Of a DNA stretch of 64,000 bases, positions 42,002 to 55,229 are shown one piece after another. Below the pieces are notes generated by a model. The model was not told the origin of the DNA. It saw only the letters and a list, made by a program, of their open reading frames with translations, and made no database searches. Location of the stretch: NCBI GenBank assembly GCA_020633465.1, contig JACKDN010000005.1:186001-250000 (forward strand). Reading direction: 5' to 3'. A program made the translations under genes and the position numbers. Numbering within the stretch: the stretch's first letter is position 1; each line of letters opens with the position of its first letter. Source of the DNA: Myxococcales bacterium. Its GTDB lineage: Bacteria > Myxococcota_A > Bradymonadia > UBA7976 > UBA1532.

Positions 42002-44225
42002 ATGCGACACCTGTGTTGGCTGCTGATCGCGGCGTCGTTGTGCGGCTGCGACGACGCGTCGCGCGACGGCGCGCCGCCCCCCGACGACCAGGGCGCGGCG
42101 GTCGACGCGGCGGCGCCGGCCGACGCCGCCTGCACGCCCGCGGCCGAGACCTGCGACGCCCGTGACGAGGACTGCGACGGCCGCGTCGACGAGGCCCTCG
42201 AGCGCCCCTGCTACCCCGGCGCGCCCGCGACCGAGGGCGTGGGCGTCTGCGCCGCGGGCCGGCAGATCTGCGAGGCGGGGCTCTGGTCGCGCTGCGCCGA
42301 GGCCACCCTGCCCGCCCCCGAGACCTGCGACGACCGCGACGAGGACTGCGACGGCCGCGTCGACGAGGGCCTCGTGCAGGGCTGCTACCAGGGCCCCGAC
42401 GGCACGCGCGACCGCGGCCTGTGCCAGGCGGGCAGCCAGGTGTGCGGCGGCGGGGCCTGGGGCCTCTGCACCGACGAGGTGCGCCCGACCCCCGAGGCCT
42501 GCGACGGCCTCGACCAGGACTGCGACGGCAGCGCCGACGAGGGGCTGGTCGAGCCCTGCTACGACGGCCCCGACGGCACCGCCGGCGTCGGCGCCTGCCG
42601 CGCGGGCGAGGTGGCCTGCACCGACGGCGTCTGGTCGGCCTGCCAGAACGCCATCCGCCCGCGGGACGAGACCTGCGACGGCGTCGACGAGGACTGCGAC
42701 GGCCGCGTCGACGAGGGCGCCCCCCGCTTCTGGCCCGACGGCGACGGCGACGGCTTCGGCGACGCCACGGCCCAGCCCGCCTGCGCCCCTGGCGCGGGCC
42801 GCGCGGACAACGGCGACGACTGCGACGACACGGACTCGGACGTCAACCCGGCGGCCGCGGACGCCCCCGACGACGCCTTCGCCGACACCAACTGCGACGG
42901 CGTCGACGGCGACGCGGCGCGGCTGCTGTTCGTCGACCTCGACGGCCGCGCCGCGGGCAGCGACGGCTCGCGCGCGGCGCCCTTCGTCGACCTGGACGTC
43001 GCCCTGCGCGCCGCGGCCCGCCGACCCGAGATCGAGGGTGTGGCGCTGAGCGCCGGCCGGTACGTCGGCCCCTTCGAGATCGTGGCCGGGGTGGCGCTGT
43101 ACGGGGGCTACGACGCGCGCACCGGCTGGACGCGCGGGGCCCAGAACGTGGCCACGCTGGCGCTGGGCGACGGCGACGAGGCGCCCTGGATCGCCGTGCG
43201 CGCCGAGGCGATCGACCAGCCGACGCTGCTCGAGCGGCTGACCATCGAGGTGGGCTCGACCGCCGCCGTCGGGGGCAGCGTCTACGGCCTCTACGCGCGC
43301 GACGCCGACGCCCTGGTGCTGCGGCGCGTGACGGTGCGCGCCGGCCAGGGCGGGCCGGGCGCGCCGGGCGTGGACGGCCTGGCGGGCGGGCACGGCGGAC
43401 ACGCGACGGCCGGGGGCGACTGCAACGGGGGTCCCCGGCCAGGGCGGCGAGAGCCCGTGTGGGGCCGACGGCGGCGACGGCGGCGCGGGCGGGGTCGTGG
43501 GGCAGCCAGGCCAGAACGGCGCGCCCCCCAGTGCGGCGGCGCCGGCGGGCCGCGCGAGGGCGGCGGCGCGGGCGCGGACGGACGGCCTGGTGCAGCCCCG
43601 ATCCCCTGGGGACGGCGCGCCCGGCGCGGCGGCGAACCCGGGCGGGCCGGTCGACGGGCTGTGGCGCGGGGGACGGCGCCGACGGCGAGGCCGGCCCAAC
43701 GGCGCGCCGGGCGGCGGCGGCGGCGGCGGCAGCGGCGCGCGGTCATCGGCAACACGGCGGGCGGGGCGGCGGCGGCGGCGCGGGTGGCTGCGGCGGCGGC
43801 CACGGCACGGGCGGCAAGGGCGGCGGCGGCAGCTTCGCGGTGTTCGCGGTCGACTCACCGGGCCTGCGCCTCGAGCTGTGCACCCTCGAGAGCGGCGTCG
43901 GCGGCGCGGGCGGCCTGGCGGCGCGGGCGCCGACGGCGGCCTCGGGGGCGACGGCGCGCGCGGCGGCAAGGGGCGCGAGGCCTTCGCCTGCGGCGGGCTG
44001 GCTGGCCCAGGCTGGGGCGCTGACGGCGGCGCGGGCGCCCCAGGCGGACGCGGCGGCCACGGTGAGGGTGGCAGCGGCGGCCCCAGCCACCCGCTGGTGT
44101 GCGTCGGCGCCCCGGTGGTCAGCGTCGAGACGGCGCTGCGCCCCGGCCAGGGCGGCGCGCCCGGCGGCGGCCCCGGCAACCCCGGCGTGTTCGGCGCCGC
44201 GCTGCCCAGCCTGGGCTGCGACTGA
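42002..44225 (+). CDS. MopE-like Cys-rich and Gly-rich surface lipoprotein, frame broken in Gly tract
   Basis: Starts MRHLCWLLIAASLCGC (lipobox LCGC). The N-terminal 300 residues carry four CDxxDEDCDGxxDE motifs spaced about 50 residues apart plus related CDGVDGDA, known as the putative metal-binding motif of MopE-type proteins. A right-handed beta-helix-like region follows (VFVDLDGRAAGSDGS, VALYGGYDARTGW). From about 43430 the sequence is Gly/Ala-rich, and the sensible frame moves at least three times before the end (GGPSHPLVCVGAPVV ... PSLGCD) at 44223. All shifts lie in G/C-rich low-complexity DNA. Probable surface-exposed calcium- or metal-binding lipoprotein; a full product needs the breaks resolved. 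Confidence 0.65.
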
Positions 44226-44239
44226 CCGACCGCGCCGCC

Positions 44240-45343
44240 TCAGATCCCCACCTGCACCATGAACCCGAAGCGCCCCAGCTCGCCCAGCGCGGGCTGAGCG
44301 TCCCAGTTGGCCACGAGCCCCGCCCAGGGCCAGTGCACGGTGAGCTGGGCGCGCACGCCCAGCGCGGCCTCGGGCCAGACGCGCACCGCGGGCCCGGCGC
44401 CCAGGCCCAGCGTGGGGATCACGCCGAAGATGCCCGGCGAGGCGAGCTCGGCCACCAGCGCCGCCTCGACCGCGTCCACCGCGTCCTCGCCCACGACGTC
44501 GGCTTGCAGGCCGTACACCACCCACGCCGGGCCGTGCGCCTCGTAGGCCAGCCGGCCCCGCCAGCGCGGCCCGCCGTCGAGATCGACGCCCAGACCGAGC
44601 GCCGGCCCGCCGGGCAGCAGCGCGGGCCCCGGATCGCGCAGCCACAGGCCCACCGTGCGCCGGGCGGCGGGATCGACGTGCTCGACCACCTCGCCGGGGC
44701 CCGGCGTGCCGTTGAGCACCCAGCCGGGCCCGTGCCGAAGCCGAACCTCGACCGTCGGCCACGCGGCCCAGCTCGTGATCGGGTGCAGCAGGTAGGTCAG
44801 CTCGAAGATCCGATCCCCGCGGCCGACCGCCAGCGCCGGGTGCCGCACCTCGGCCGGCCGCCAGGCGTACTCGTGGTGCACCGTGCGCCACGGGCGCATG
44901 ACGCCGCGCACGACAAGCGTGGCCCGCGCGCCGCCGTCCAGCCGCACCGCGACCCCCTGCAGCGTGCGCTCGCCGGCCCACGGCGCGACGTCGTCGGGCA
45001 AGGCGTCGAAGTCGGCCGCCGCCGCGTCGTCGAGGGCCACGCGCGCGTCGCGGCCATCGAGCGTGGCCGCCGTGACCTCGGTGCGCACGCCCGCGAAGGC
45101 GGCGGTCAGGGCCACGGCGTCGGCGGTGGGGTTGTGGATCACGTAGGTCGCGACGACGTCGCAGGCGACCTCGGCGCGCGCGGGGCCGCAGTCGATGTCG
45201 ACGCGGGCGGACGCCACCGCGAGCGGGGTCGACGCGATCGGGCCGGGCGCGCCCTGCACCGCCGGCGCGCGGGTGGGGGCGGCGACGTTGGCGTGGGCCA
45301 CGCCGACCCCCAGCAGCAGCCACGCCGGGCCGGCCCACCTCAC
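44240..45343 (-). CDS. Exported protein of unknown function, coupled to transglutaminase gene
   Basis: 367 residues; GTG start overlaps the transglutaminase stop (GTGA). Signal peptide MRWAGPAWLLLGVGVAHANVAAP. The mature part has beta-rich stretches such as VACDVVATYVIHNPTADAVALTAAF and RTVGLWLRDPGP, and ends LGRFGFMVQVGI. No catalytic motif recognised. It could be a beta-sandwich domain followed by a barrel-like C-terminus. The tight coupling implies it works with the membrane-anchored transglutaminase-like protein upstream. Confidence 0.6.
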   Translation of the reverse strand: MRWAGPAWLLLGVGVAHANVAAPTRAPAVQGAPGPIASTPLAVASARVDIDCGPARAEVACDVVATYVIHNPTADAVALTAAFAGVRTEVTAATLDGRDARVALDDAAAADFDALPDDVAPWAGERTLQGVAVRLDGGARATLVVRGVMRPWRTVHHEYAWRPAEVRHPALAVGRGDRIFELTYLLHPITSWAAWPTVEVRLRHGPGWVLNGTPGPGEVVEHVDPAARRTVGLWLRDPGPALLPGGPALGLGVDLDGGPRWRGRLAYEAHGPAWVVYGLQADVVGEDAVDAVEAALVAELASPGIFGVIPTLGLGAGPAVRVWPEAALGVRAQLTVHWPWAGLVANWDAQPALGELGRFGFMVQVGI

Positions 45344-46806
45344 GGCGCCGACACCCGCAGCCGCCCGATGACGGGCAGGATCTCGACCTGGCGGTCCAGC
45401 CCGCCGCGCAGGAAGCGCAGGTGGCCCACGGACACCGGCAGCTGATCCCACGTGGCGTCCACGGTCACCCAGCCGTCCGCCGCCAGCACCTCGTTCCAGG
45501 CGTGATAGCCGAAGCGCCCCTCGCGGTACACCAGGCCGACGACCAGGCGGGTCGGCACGCCCACGCTGCGCGCCAGGGCCGCGAACAGGGTGCTGTGCTC
45601 GTTGCAGTCGCCCACGCGCGACTTCAGCGTCTCGAGGGCGCTCGGCACGCCGGGCACCAGCTTCTGCTCGAGGTGGCCGTGCACGAAGGCCATCAGGCGG
45701 CGCGCCGCGGTGACGGTGTCGGTCGCGTCGCCGAGGGCGCGCCGCGCGGCGCGCTCGATGGCCGGGTGATCCGCCTGCACCAGCGCCGTCGCCTCGAGGC
45801 TGTCGGCGGGCGCGTCCGTGACCGGCAGGGGCAGGCCCGCGCCCACCGCCTCCTTCGTCACCGTCAGCAGATCGCCCTCCAGCCGCTGCCGCCCGCCGTC
45901 CAGCTCGAAGCGCCCCAGCTCGACGCCGGCCAGGCGGAGCTGCAGCACCGTCCGGTGCTCGAGCGACGCGGGCAGCCACTCGGCCGGCACCATCGTCGCC
46001 TCGATGAAGTCGGCCGCCGAGCGCCCCGCGCGCGCCTGCACGACGCCCCAGCGGGCCTCGTCCTCGGTCTCGCGCACCGCCACCAGGCCCAGCCCCAGCT
46101 CCTGCCGCAGCATCTCGCCGCGCGGGTTCATCCAGCCGTCGAGCGTCAGGCCGCCCACCGTCTGCCGCACGTGGATGGCGTCGACCTCGCGCTGCAGCAC
46201 CCGCACCGGCTCGCGGCCGACGACCTCGACGTCGACCGGCTGCGCCCGCTGGGTCAGCGGGTCGAAGGTCTCGTAGCGGAAGCGCGCGCCCGGCTCGAGC
46301 GCCGTGCGGCTGAGCATCGGCCCCAGGTTGCTGCGCAGCACCGGCGGCTGGGCCAGCTCGAGTTGCCGCTCGCTCACCTGCCCGCCGGTGGTCAGGCGCA
46401 GCGTGACCGTCGTGCCGTCCACCGTGCCCTTGCCCGCCAGCGAGGCGGGCCCCGCGTCGACCGAGAAGCGGAAGGCCTCGAGGGTCAGGCCCGCGTCGAG
46501 ATCGGCGTCCACCTCGAGCTCGAGCGGCGCGTCGCCGTGCAGCGCCAAGAGCCGCATCGTCGTGTAGCTCTCGAAGCGATAGCCGCCCTCGGGCCGCGCC
46601 GCCTTGGTCAGGCGGGTCAGCCCCACCTTCTCGCCGCGGAAGTACAGCCCCATCCACTCGGTGCCCAGCTGGACGTCGGTCGAGGGATCCAGCAGCTGCA
46701 CGTCCGCGGGCACCCGCGCCGCGTGCCGGTGCACCAGCGCGCCCAGGCTGACGCCGAAGGCGGCCAGGGAGACGAGGCCCAGCAGATCCCAGCGGGAGAC
46801 GCGCAT
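45340..46806 (-). CDS. Membrane-anchored transglutaminase-like protein
   Basis: 488 residues from the ATG at 46806; longer in-frame extension is antisense leader to parC and is dropped. N-terminal TM helix (WDLLGLVSLAAFGVSLGALV). The transglutaminase-like core near residues 385-460 has the triad: Cys in SRVGDCNEHSTLF, His in GYHAWNEV and Asp in VDATWDQLP. Preceded by a large beta-rich domain of unknown role. Such proteins act as cysteine proteases or cross-linkers in the periplasm. Divergent from parC; the start is seven bases after a -10-like TACCAT. Confidence 0.85.
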   Translation of the reverse strand: MRVSRWDLLGLVSLAAFGVSLGALVHRHAARVPADVQLLDPSTDVQLGTEWMGLYFRGEKVGLTRLTKAARPEGGYRFESYTTMRLLALHGDAPLELEVDADLDAGLTLEAFRFSVDAGPASLAGKGTVDGTTVTLRLTTGGQVSERQLELAQPPVLRSNLGPMLSRTALEPGARFRYETFDPLTQRAQPVDVEVVGREPVRVLQREVDAIHVRQTVGGLTLDGWMNPRGEMLRQELGLGLVAVRETEDEARWGVVQARAGRSAADFIEATMVPAEWLPASLEHRTVLQLRLAGVELGRFELDGGRQRLEGDLLTVTKEAVGAGLPLPVTDAPADSLEATALVQADHPAIERAARRALGDATDTVTAARRLMAFVHGHLEQKLVPGVPSALETLKSRVGDCNEHSTLFAALARSVGVPTRLVVGLVYREGRFGYHAWNEVLAADGWVTVDATWDQLPVSVGHLRFLRGGLDRQVEILPVIGRLRVSAP

Positions 46807-46813
46807 GGCGCCG

Positions 46814-46819
46814 ATGGTA
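46814..46819 (-). promoter_or_regulatory. -10-like TACCAT before transglutaminase gene
   Basis: TACCAT lies seven bases before the ATG at 46806, with no Shine-Dalgarno in the usual position and no clear -35. Suggests a leaderless transcript. Confidence 0.3.
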
Positions 46820-46921
46820 CTCCACCGCGCCGCGCGCGCGACGCCGACCTCACTGCCTGAACACTTGTGATGTAGTCCCCGGACGTGGTAGGCCGCGCCA
46901 TTCGCTCCGGGTCGACGGCCG

Positions 46922-51300
<4,379 letters not shown>

Positions 51301-51371
51301 CGCGCCCGCGGCGCGGTCCGGCCGGTTCGCGCGGCGCCAGCGGTCGCACCGCGCCACCCCCAGAAACGCGA

Positions 51372-51403
51372 ACACCCCGCGCGTCCGAAGACGGGCGGGG
51401 TGT
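51372..51403 (+). terminator. Two-tier hairpin between convergent parE and wHTH gene A
   Basis: ACACCCCGC/GCGGGGTGT outer stem with an inner CGTC/GACG stem capped by a CGAA tetraloop and one G-G mismatch. It lies 72 bases after parE and 28 before the stop of the convergent gene, so it can serve both strands. No T-run. Confidence 0.65.
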
Positions 51404-51430
51404 CACGCTCGGGTCAGTCAGCGGGGCGAT

Positions 51431-52291
51431 TCAGCCGGCGCGGCTGCCCCGGCGGCGGCGCACGCCAGCGCCGGCCAGATCGGGTCGGGCACCGTCGTCG
51501 TCCGACTCGCTCTCGGGCTCGCGATCCTTGAAGGGCAGCACCTGCCCCCCGGCCCGGCCCGCCAGCCAGCGGAAGCCCGACTCGCCCGTCGGCGAGGTGG
51601 TGCGCTCGTAGGGCACGGCCAGGCCGAGCTGCGTGGCCTTGTTGGCGATGACGCGCAGGTGCGACGACAGCGCCTGGGCCTTGGCGAGGCCGAGGGTGTT
51701 GAGCACGTCGGGCACCGGCACCTGACCCTTCTCGCGGATGAGCTCGAGCAGCCGCTGCGGGACGTCCGGCAGGGCGTCGAGCAGCGCGTCGATGGGATCC
51801 GACTCGTCCTTGGCCAGCACCTGCGCGCCCAGCTCCCGCGCCGAGGGCAGCGGGGCCGGCTTGCCATCGGCGATCCAGCGCCAGGCGCGCTCGCCGGCCA
51901 GGGTGATCGCCTCGTAGGGCAGCGTGACGCCGCGCGCCGGACCCCAGCGCCCGATGGCGCCGGTGATGCCACCGACCGCCTTGGGCCCAGGGAGGCCGAG
52001 GGCCTCGACGACCTCACCGACCCGCACGACGCCGCGGTCGCGCACCAGATCGAGGAAGGCCTGCGAGCGGGCCGGCAGACCCGCATAGAAGTCGTCGTAG
52101 CTGAGCGTGCGCTCCGGCTTGGCCGGCGCCGCGGCGGCAGGCGCCTCGCGGCGAGCGGCCGGCGCGGGCGCCGTGGGTGTCGCGGCCGCCCGCGTCGCAC
52201 GCCCGGCCAGCGCGTTGATCAGCGCGGTGACCGCCTGCGCCACTTCGGGGCGCGTCAGCAGTTCAGTGGGCACCGTCAAGTTGATGGACAT
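51431..52291 (-). CDS. Winged-helix-like two-domain protein, paralogue A
   Basis: 286 residues from the ATG at 52291 (AGGAAGGA upstream). N-terminal segment SINLTVPTELLTRPEVAQAVTALINALAG, then an Ala/Pro linker, then domain 1 (about 80-150): SQAFLDLVRDRGVVRVGEVVEALGL, KAVGGITGAIGRWGP and a hairpin ending GERAWRW. Domain 2 (about 170-255) repeats the pattern: RLLELIREKGQVPVPDVLNTLGL ... SPTGESGFRWL. The helix-turn-helix-turn-strand order suggests a winged-helix DNA- or protein-binding fold. I do not recognise the family. Paralogues B and C lie upstream in the same direction, making a three-gene array. Confidence 0.7.
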   Translation of the reverse strand: MSINLTVPTELLTRPEVAQAVTALINALAGRATRAAATPTAPAPAARREAPAAAAPAKPERTLSYDDFYAGLPARSQAFLDLVRDRGVVRVGEVVEALGLPGPKAVGGITGAIGRWGPARGVTLPYEAITLAGERAWRWIADGKPAPLPSARELGAQVLAKDESDPIDALLDALPDVPQRLLELIREKGQVPVPDVLNTLGLAKAQALSSHLRVIANKATQLGLAVPYERTTSPTGESGFRWLAGRAGGQVLPFKDREPESESDDDGARPDLAGAGVRRRRGSRAG

Positions 52292-52747
52292 GGTGTTCCT
52301 TCCTGAGCAGACCAGGGAGCTTCTTCCGCTGGTCACGTCTATCGACTCAGTCCGTGGCCTCGGTCGCGCGATTGACCCGCCGCCCGTTCGATTGCCGCCT
52401 GCCCGCAGCCGGCCGCCTGTGTGTCAGAGCCATGATGCCGCAGGCCGTCTTCCGGATTCGCTCTCGCCCATCCCGGTTCCTGAAACCGGATCGGCTCGAC
52501 CGTTTCGACCGGGAGACGCCTTTCCCTGCAGTGCACCGACGGGAGAAACCTATCAGAGTCATGAGTCGCGGTTCAACCCACAAGCTCACATTTCTCCCAA
52601 GGCCACCTCGAACGCACCCGAACCGGTGCGGACGAGATCGCACAAACCCCGCGTGGACCCGCCGTGTTCCCGTCGGGGCCCGACGATGTCTCTTTTTTCG
52701 AAATCGTTGGGTGGGACGGAGGGCTCCGTCGACCTACCCTCTCCTAC
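52292..52747 (-). other. Non-coding gap with possible operator and promoter
   Basis: 456 bases without a convincing gene, and noticeably less GC-rich than the surroundings. Visible elements: hairpin GACGGA-GGGC-TCCGTC at 52715-52730 just after paralogue B, an inverted repeat CCGGTT-N5-AACCGG at 52473-52489, and a weak minus-strand TTGAAC near 52572 with GATAGG 16 bases on. It probably holds the terminator of B and the control region of A. Confidence 0.5.
52473..52489. promoter_or_regulatory. Inverted repeat, possible operator for paralogue A
   Basis: CCGGTT and AACCGG arms, six bases each, five-base spacer, about 180 bases upstream of the start of paralogue A. Size fits a dimeric regulator site; assignment is speculative. 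Confidence 0.3.
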
Positions 52748-53242
52748 CTACTTGCCGCCGGCGGCCGGCTTGCCGACCCACTTCCAGGCACGCTCGCCGT
52801 CGACCGACAGCGTCTCGTAGGGCACCTCGACGCCTCGCTCGGGCGCCCACCGACCGATGGACCCCGTGATTCCACCCATCGCCTTCGGGATGTCGACCCC
52901 GAGGATCTCCATCGCCTCACCCATGCGCAGCAGCCCCCGCTGCTCGACCAGCTCGAGGAAGCGCTGCGATCGCTCGGGCAGGCCGGCCACGAAGCGCGTA
53001 TAGCGCTCGGCCGCGTCGCCGGGCAGGCGTCGGTCCTTGGTGGCGGCCGCGGCGGCCTTGGCGGCCTTGGGCGCCTTCGGCGCGGCGGCCGGCGGCGCCT
53101 CGGGCGCGCTGGCCTTCGGGGCGGGCGCGGCGGCGGGCTGCGTGGCCGCGCCTCGACCCAGCGCGGTCATCAGATCGGCGAGCGCCTGGGCGACCGTCGG
53201 ATCACGCAGGGCGTCGAGGTGGATGTCGAGCTTGATGGACAT
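52748..53242 (-). CDS. Winged-helix-like single-domain protein, paralogue B
   Basis: 164 residues from ATG. N-terminal SIKLDIHLDALRDPTVAQALADLMTALG matches the start of paralogues A and C; an Ala/Pro/Lys-rich linker follows; then one domain: SQRFLELVEQRGLLRMGEAMEILGVDIPKAMGGITGSIGRWAP ... YETLSVDGERAWKW. It lacks the second domain of A and C. Basic linker (KAPKAAKAAAAATKDRR) resembles DNA-associated proteins. Function unknown; the conserved GGITGSIGRW helix would be the recognition helix if the winged-helix reading is right. Confidence 0.68.
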   Translation of the reverse strand: MSIKLDIHLDALRDPTVAQALADLMTALGRGAATQPAAAPAPKASAPEAPPAAAPKAPKAAKAAAAATKDRRLPGDAAERYTRFVAGLPERSQRFLELVEQRGLLRMGEAMEILGVDIPKAMGGITGSIGRWAPERGVEVPYETLSVDGERAWKWVGKPAAGGK

Positions 53243-53407
53243 GGGACTCCAGATCGTCCGGGCGTGCGGAACGGCGGGACTCTAGCAGCCGTCGGGGAGT
53301 GACGCAACGCCGATGGTGAATCACCATCAGACCAACACACCCCCAGGCTGGATCGGGCGCCGCCGCCCCATCGCCCGCCGCCCACGCCCGAGGGCGCGCC
53401 GCGCGGC

Positions 53408-54290
53408 TCAGCGATCCGCCGCCCGCCGCCGCACCCGGACGCCGGGCATGCTGCTCGCCTGGGGGGCGCGGGGCGAGAGCGGGCGCGGGGCCTCGCGCTC
53501 GGCGCCCCACCGCCAGCTGCGATCACCCGTCGGCGACACGTCGGTGGCCAGCAGGTCGTCGAGGCCGTGCCGGGCGGCCGCCTCTTCGATGGGACGCAGC
53601 GCCGTGCGCAAGCCCTGCGCCCGCGCCAGCCCGAAGTGCGCGAGCGCCTCGCCCTGGGTCACCACGCCCCGCGCCTCGAGCAGCTCGACGAACGCGACCG
53701 CCGGCCCCTCGAGCTCGGCCTTCAGCGCGGCGACGCGCGCGGACGAGTCCGGGGCGGGGCGCGCTCGGTCGGCGCGGGGGCGCCGCGACGGCCGGCCGCG
53801 GCGTGGCCGCGCGCCGCCGCCGGCGCTTGCGCACCGGCATGGGGGGCGCCGGCTCGCGGCCCAGGCCGATCCAGCGCCAGGCGCGCTTGCCATCGGGCCC
53901 ACGCACGGCCTCGAAGGGCACCGTCACGCCGTACTCGGGCGCCCAGCGCGCGATGCTGCCGGTCACGCCGCCCATCGCCTTGCCGATGCCGACGTCGAGC
54001 ACCTGCATCGCCTCGGCGATGCCGACGGTGCCGCGCGACTCGACCAGCTCGAGGAACTGCTGCGATCGGGCGGGCAGCGCGCTCAGGAAGCGCGCCCAGC
54101 GCGCCTCGGTGGCGGCGTCGACGGGCCCCGAGGGGGCGGCGGCCCGAGCGGGCGGGGCGGGGATCGCGGCCGCCGCGCCGGACCCGCCGATCGCGATCGT
54201 CGAGCCCAGCGCGCCGAAGAGCGCCTCGACGGCCGTCGCCACGGCGGGATCGGCCAAGGCGGCCAGGGGGACCCGGATGCTGACGGACAT
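53408..54290 (-). CDS. Winged-helix-like two-domain protein, paralogue C, frame broken in basic linker
   Basis: Starts at the ATG at 54290 behind GAGGTGAAGG. N-terminal SVSIRVPLAALADPAVATAVEALFGALG, Ala/Pro linker, domain 1 (SQQFLELVESRGTVGIAEAMQVLDV, KAMGGVTGSIARW, KRAWRWIG), a very basic linker (VRKRRRRRAATP), then the frame changes at a GGGGG run (53776-53780). The second frame gives domain 2: AVAFVELLEARGVVTQGEALAHFGLARAQ ... SPTGDRSWRWG, homologous to domain 2 of paralogue A. Removing one base of the run restores a single protein of about 293 residues. Function unknown. Confidence 0.62.
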
Positions 54291-54556
54291 CACCTTCACC
54301 TCACTGCTTCTCTTGCGGTCCGCGGTTCACGCGGGCCGGTCGGGTTTTCGGGTCGACCGCCCAGTGTCGATGGCCCGCGATGACTCGGGAGGCCGCGGTG
54401 CCTCGCCGTGCCGCGGGGGGTGGCACTCACCACTCGCCCCCTGTCTTCGTCCGACTGGCACGACACCTTCACCCAGTGGTCACCATCGACCCTCCCTCAC
54501 CCGCCACGCCAGGAGGCGGTTGACGAGGGGCCGCCGAGTGCGCGACGGATCCGCCC

Positions 54557-55228
54557 GTGGACCGACGCGCCTTCCTCACCGCCGCCGCCGCCGCGGCCTC
54601 GTTCCCGCTGACCGCGCGGGCCTGGCTGCTGCCCGCGCCGCACGTGGTGCGCCGCGCCGAGCGCCGCCTCGCCCGCTCGACGGGCCTGCAGGTGGGGCTC
54701 GGGGGCGTCGCCCGCGCCACCGCCGACGCGGAGCTGGTGCCGGTGAGTGATCGATGGGTGTTCGGTGCCGGCGCGACCGGCGCCCGGGTGGACGTCACCG
54801 GACCGGACGGCCGAACGTCGTTCTGGCAGGCACCTGGCACCGCCAGCGGCGACGTGGCCCTGCTGCCCGTCGAGGCCACCCGGCGCGTCCTGCCCGCCCT
54901 CTTCGGGCAGGGCAGCCTGCGCGCGGTGATCGACGGCCTCGGGGTCGATCTGCGCGTCCAGTCCCTCGGGCTGCTGGGCGATCGGGTGGCGCACGTGCTG
55001 GGCGCCGAGCCCCGCGGCCTCGATCGTCCCCAGGTGTGGGTCGACCAGGACGACTACGCCGTGCTGCGGGTGCGCTTCCGCCTGCAGCAGGGCGGCTTCT
55101 ACGATCTGCAGCTGAGCGGCTGGGAGGGCCCCCCGGCCGACGGCGCCTTCCCGCAGCGCCTGGTGACGACCATCGGCGGCCGCCTGCGCCGGCGGCTGCA
55201 CCTCGATCGCGCGCAGCGCGCCGGATGA
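54557..55228 (+). CDS. Tat-exported protein, tentatively LolA-like
   Basis: 223 residues from GTG. MDRRAFLTAAAAAASFPLTARA carries an RRxFL twin-arginine signal. The mature region has two beta-rich halves; VWVDQDDYAVLRVRFR and YDLQLSGW ... PQRLVTTIGG resemble the ending of LolA/MucB-fold outer-membrane lipoprotein sorting proteins, but the match is by pattern only. Its stop is one base before the priA start, so the two genes are coupled although functionally unlike. The 266-base gap before it, shared with paralogue C, shows no clear promoter. Confidence 0.6.
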   Translation: MDRRAFLTAAAAAASFPLTARAWLLPAPHVVRRAERRLARSTGLQVGLGGVARATADAELVPVSDRWVFGAGATGARVDVTGPDGRTSFWQAPGTASGDVALLPVEATRRVLPALFGQGSLRAVIDGLGVDLRVQSLGLLGDRVAHVLGAEPRGLDRPQVWVDQDDYAVLRVRFRLQQGGFYDLQLSGWEGPPADGAFPQRLVTTIGGRLRRRLHLDRAQRAG

Positions 55229-55229
55229 G

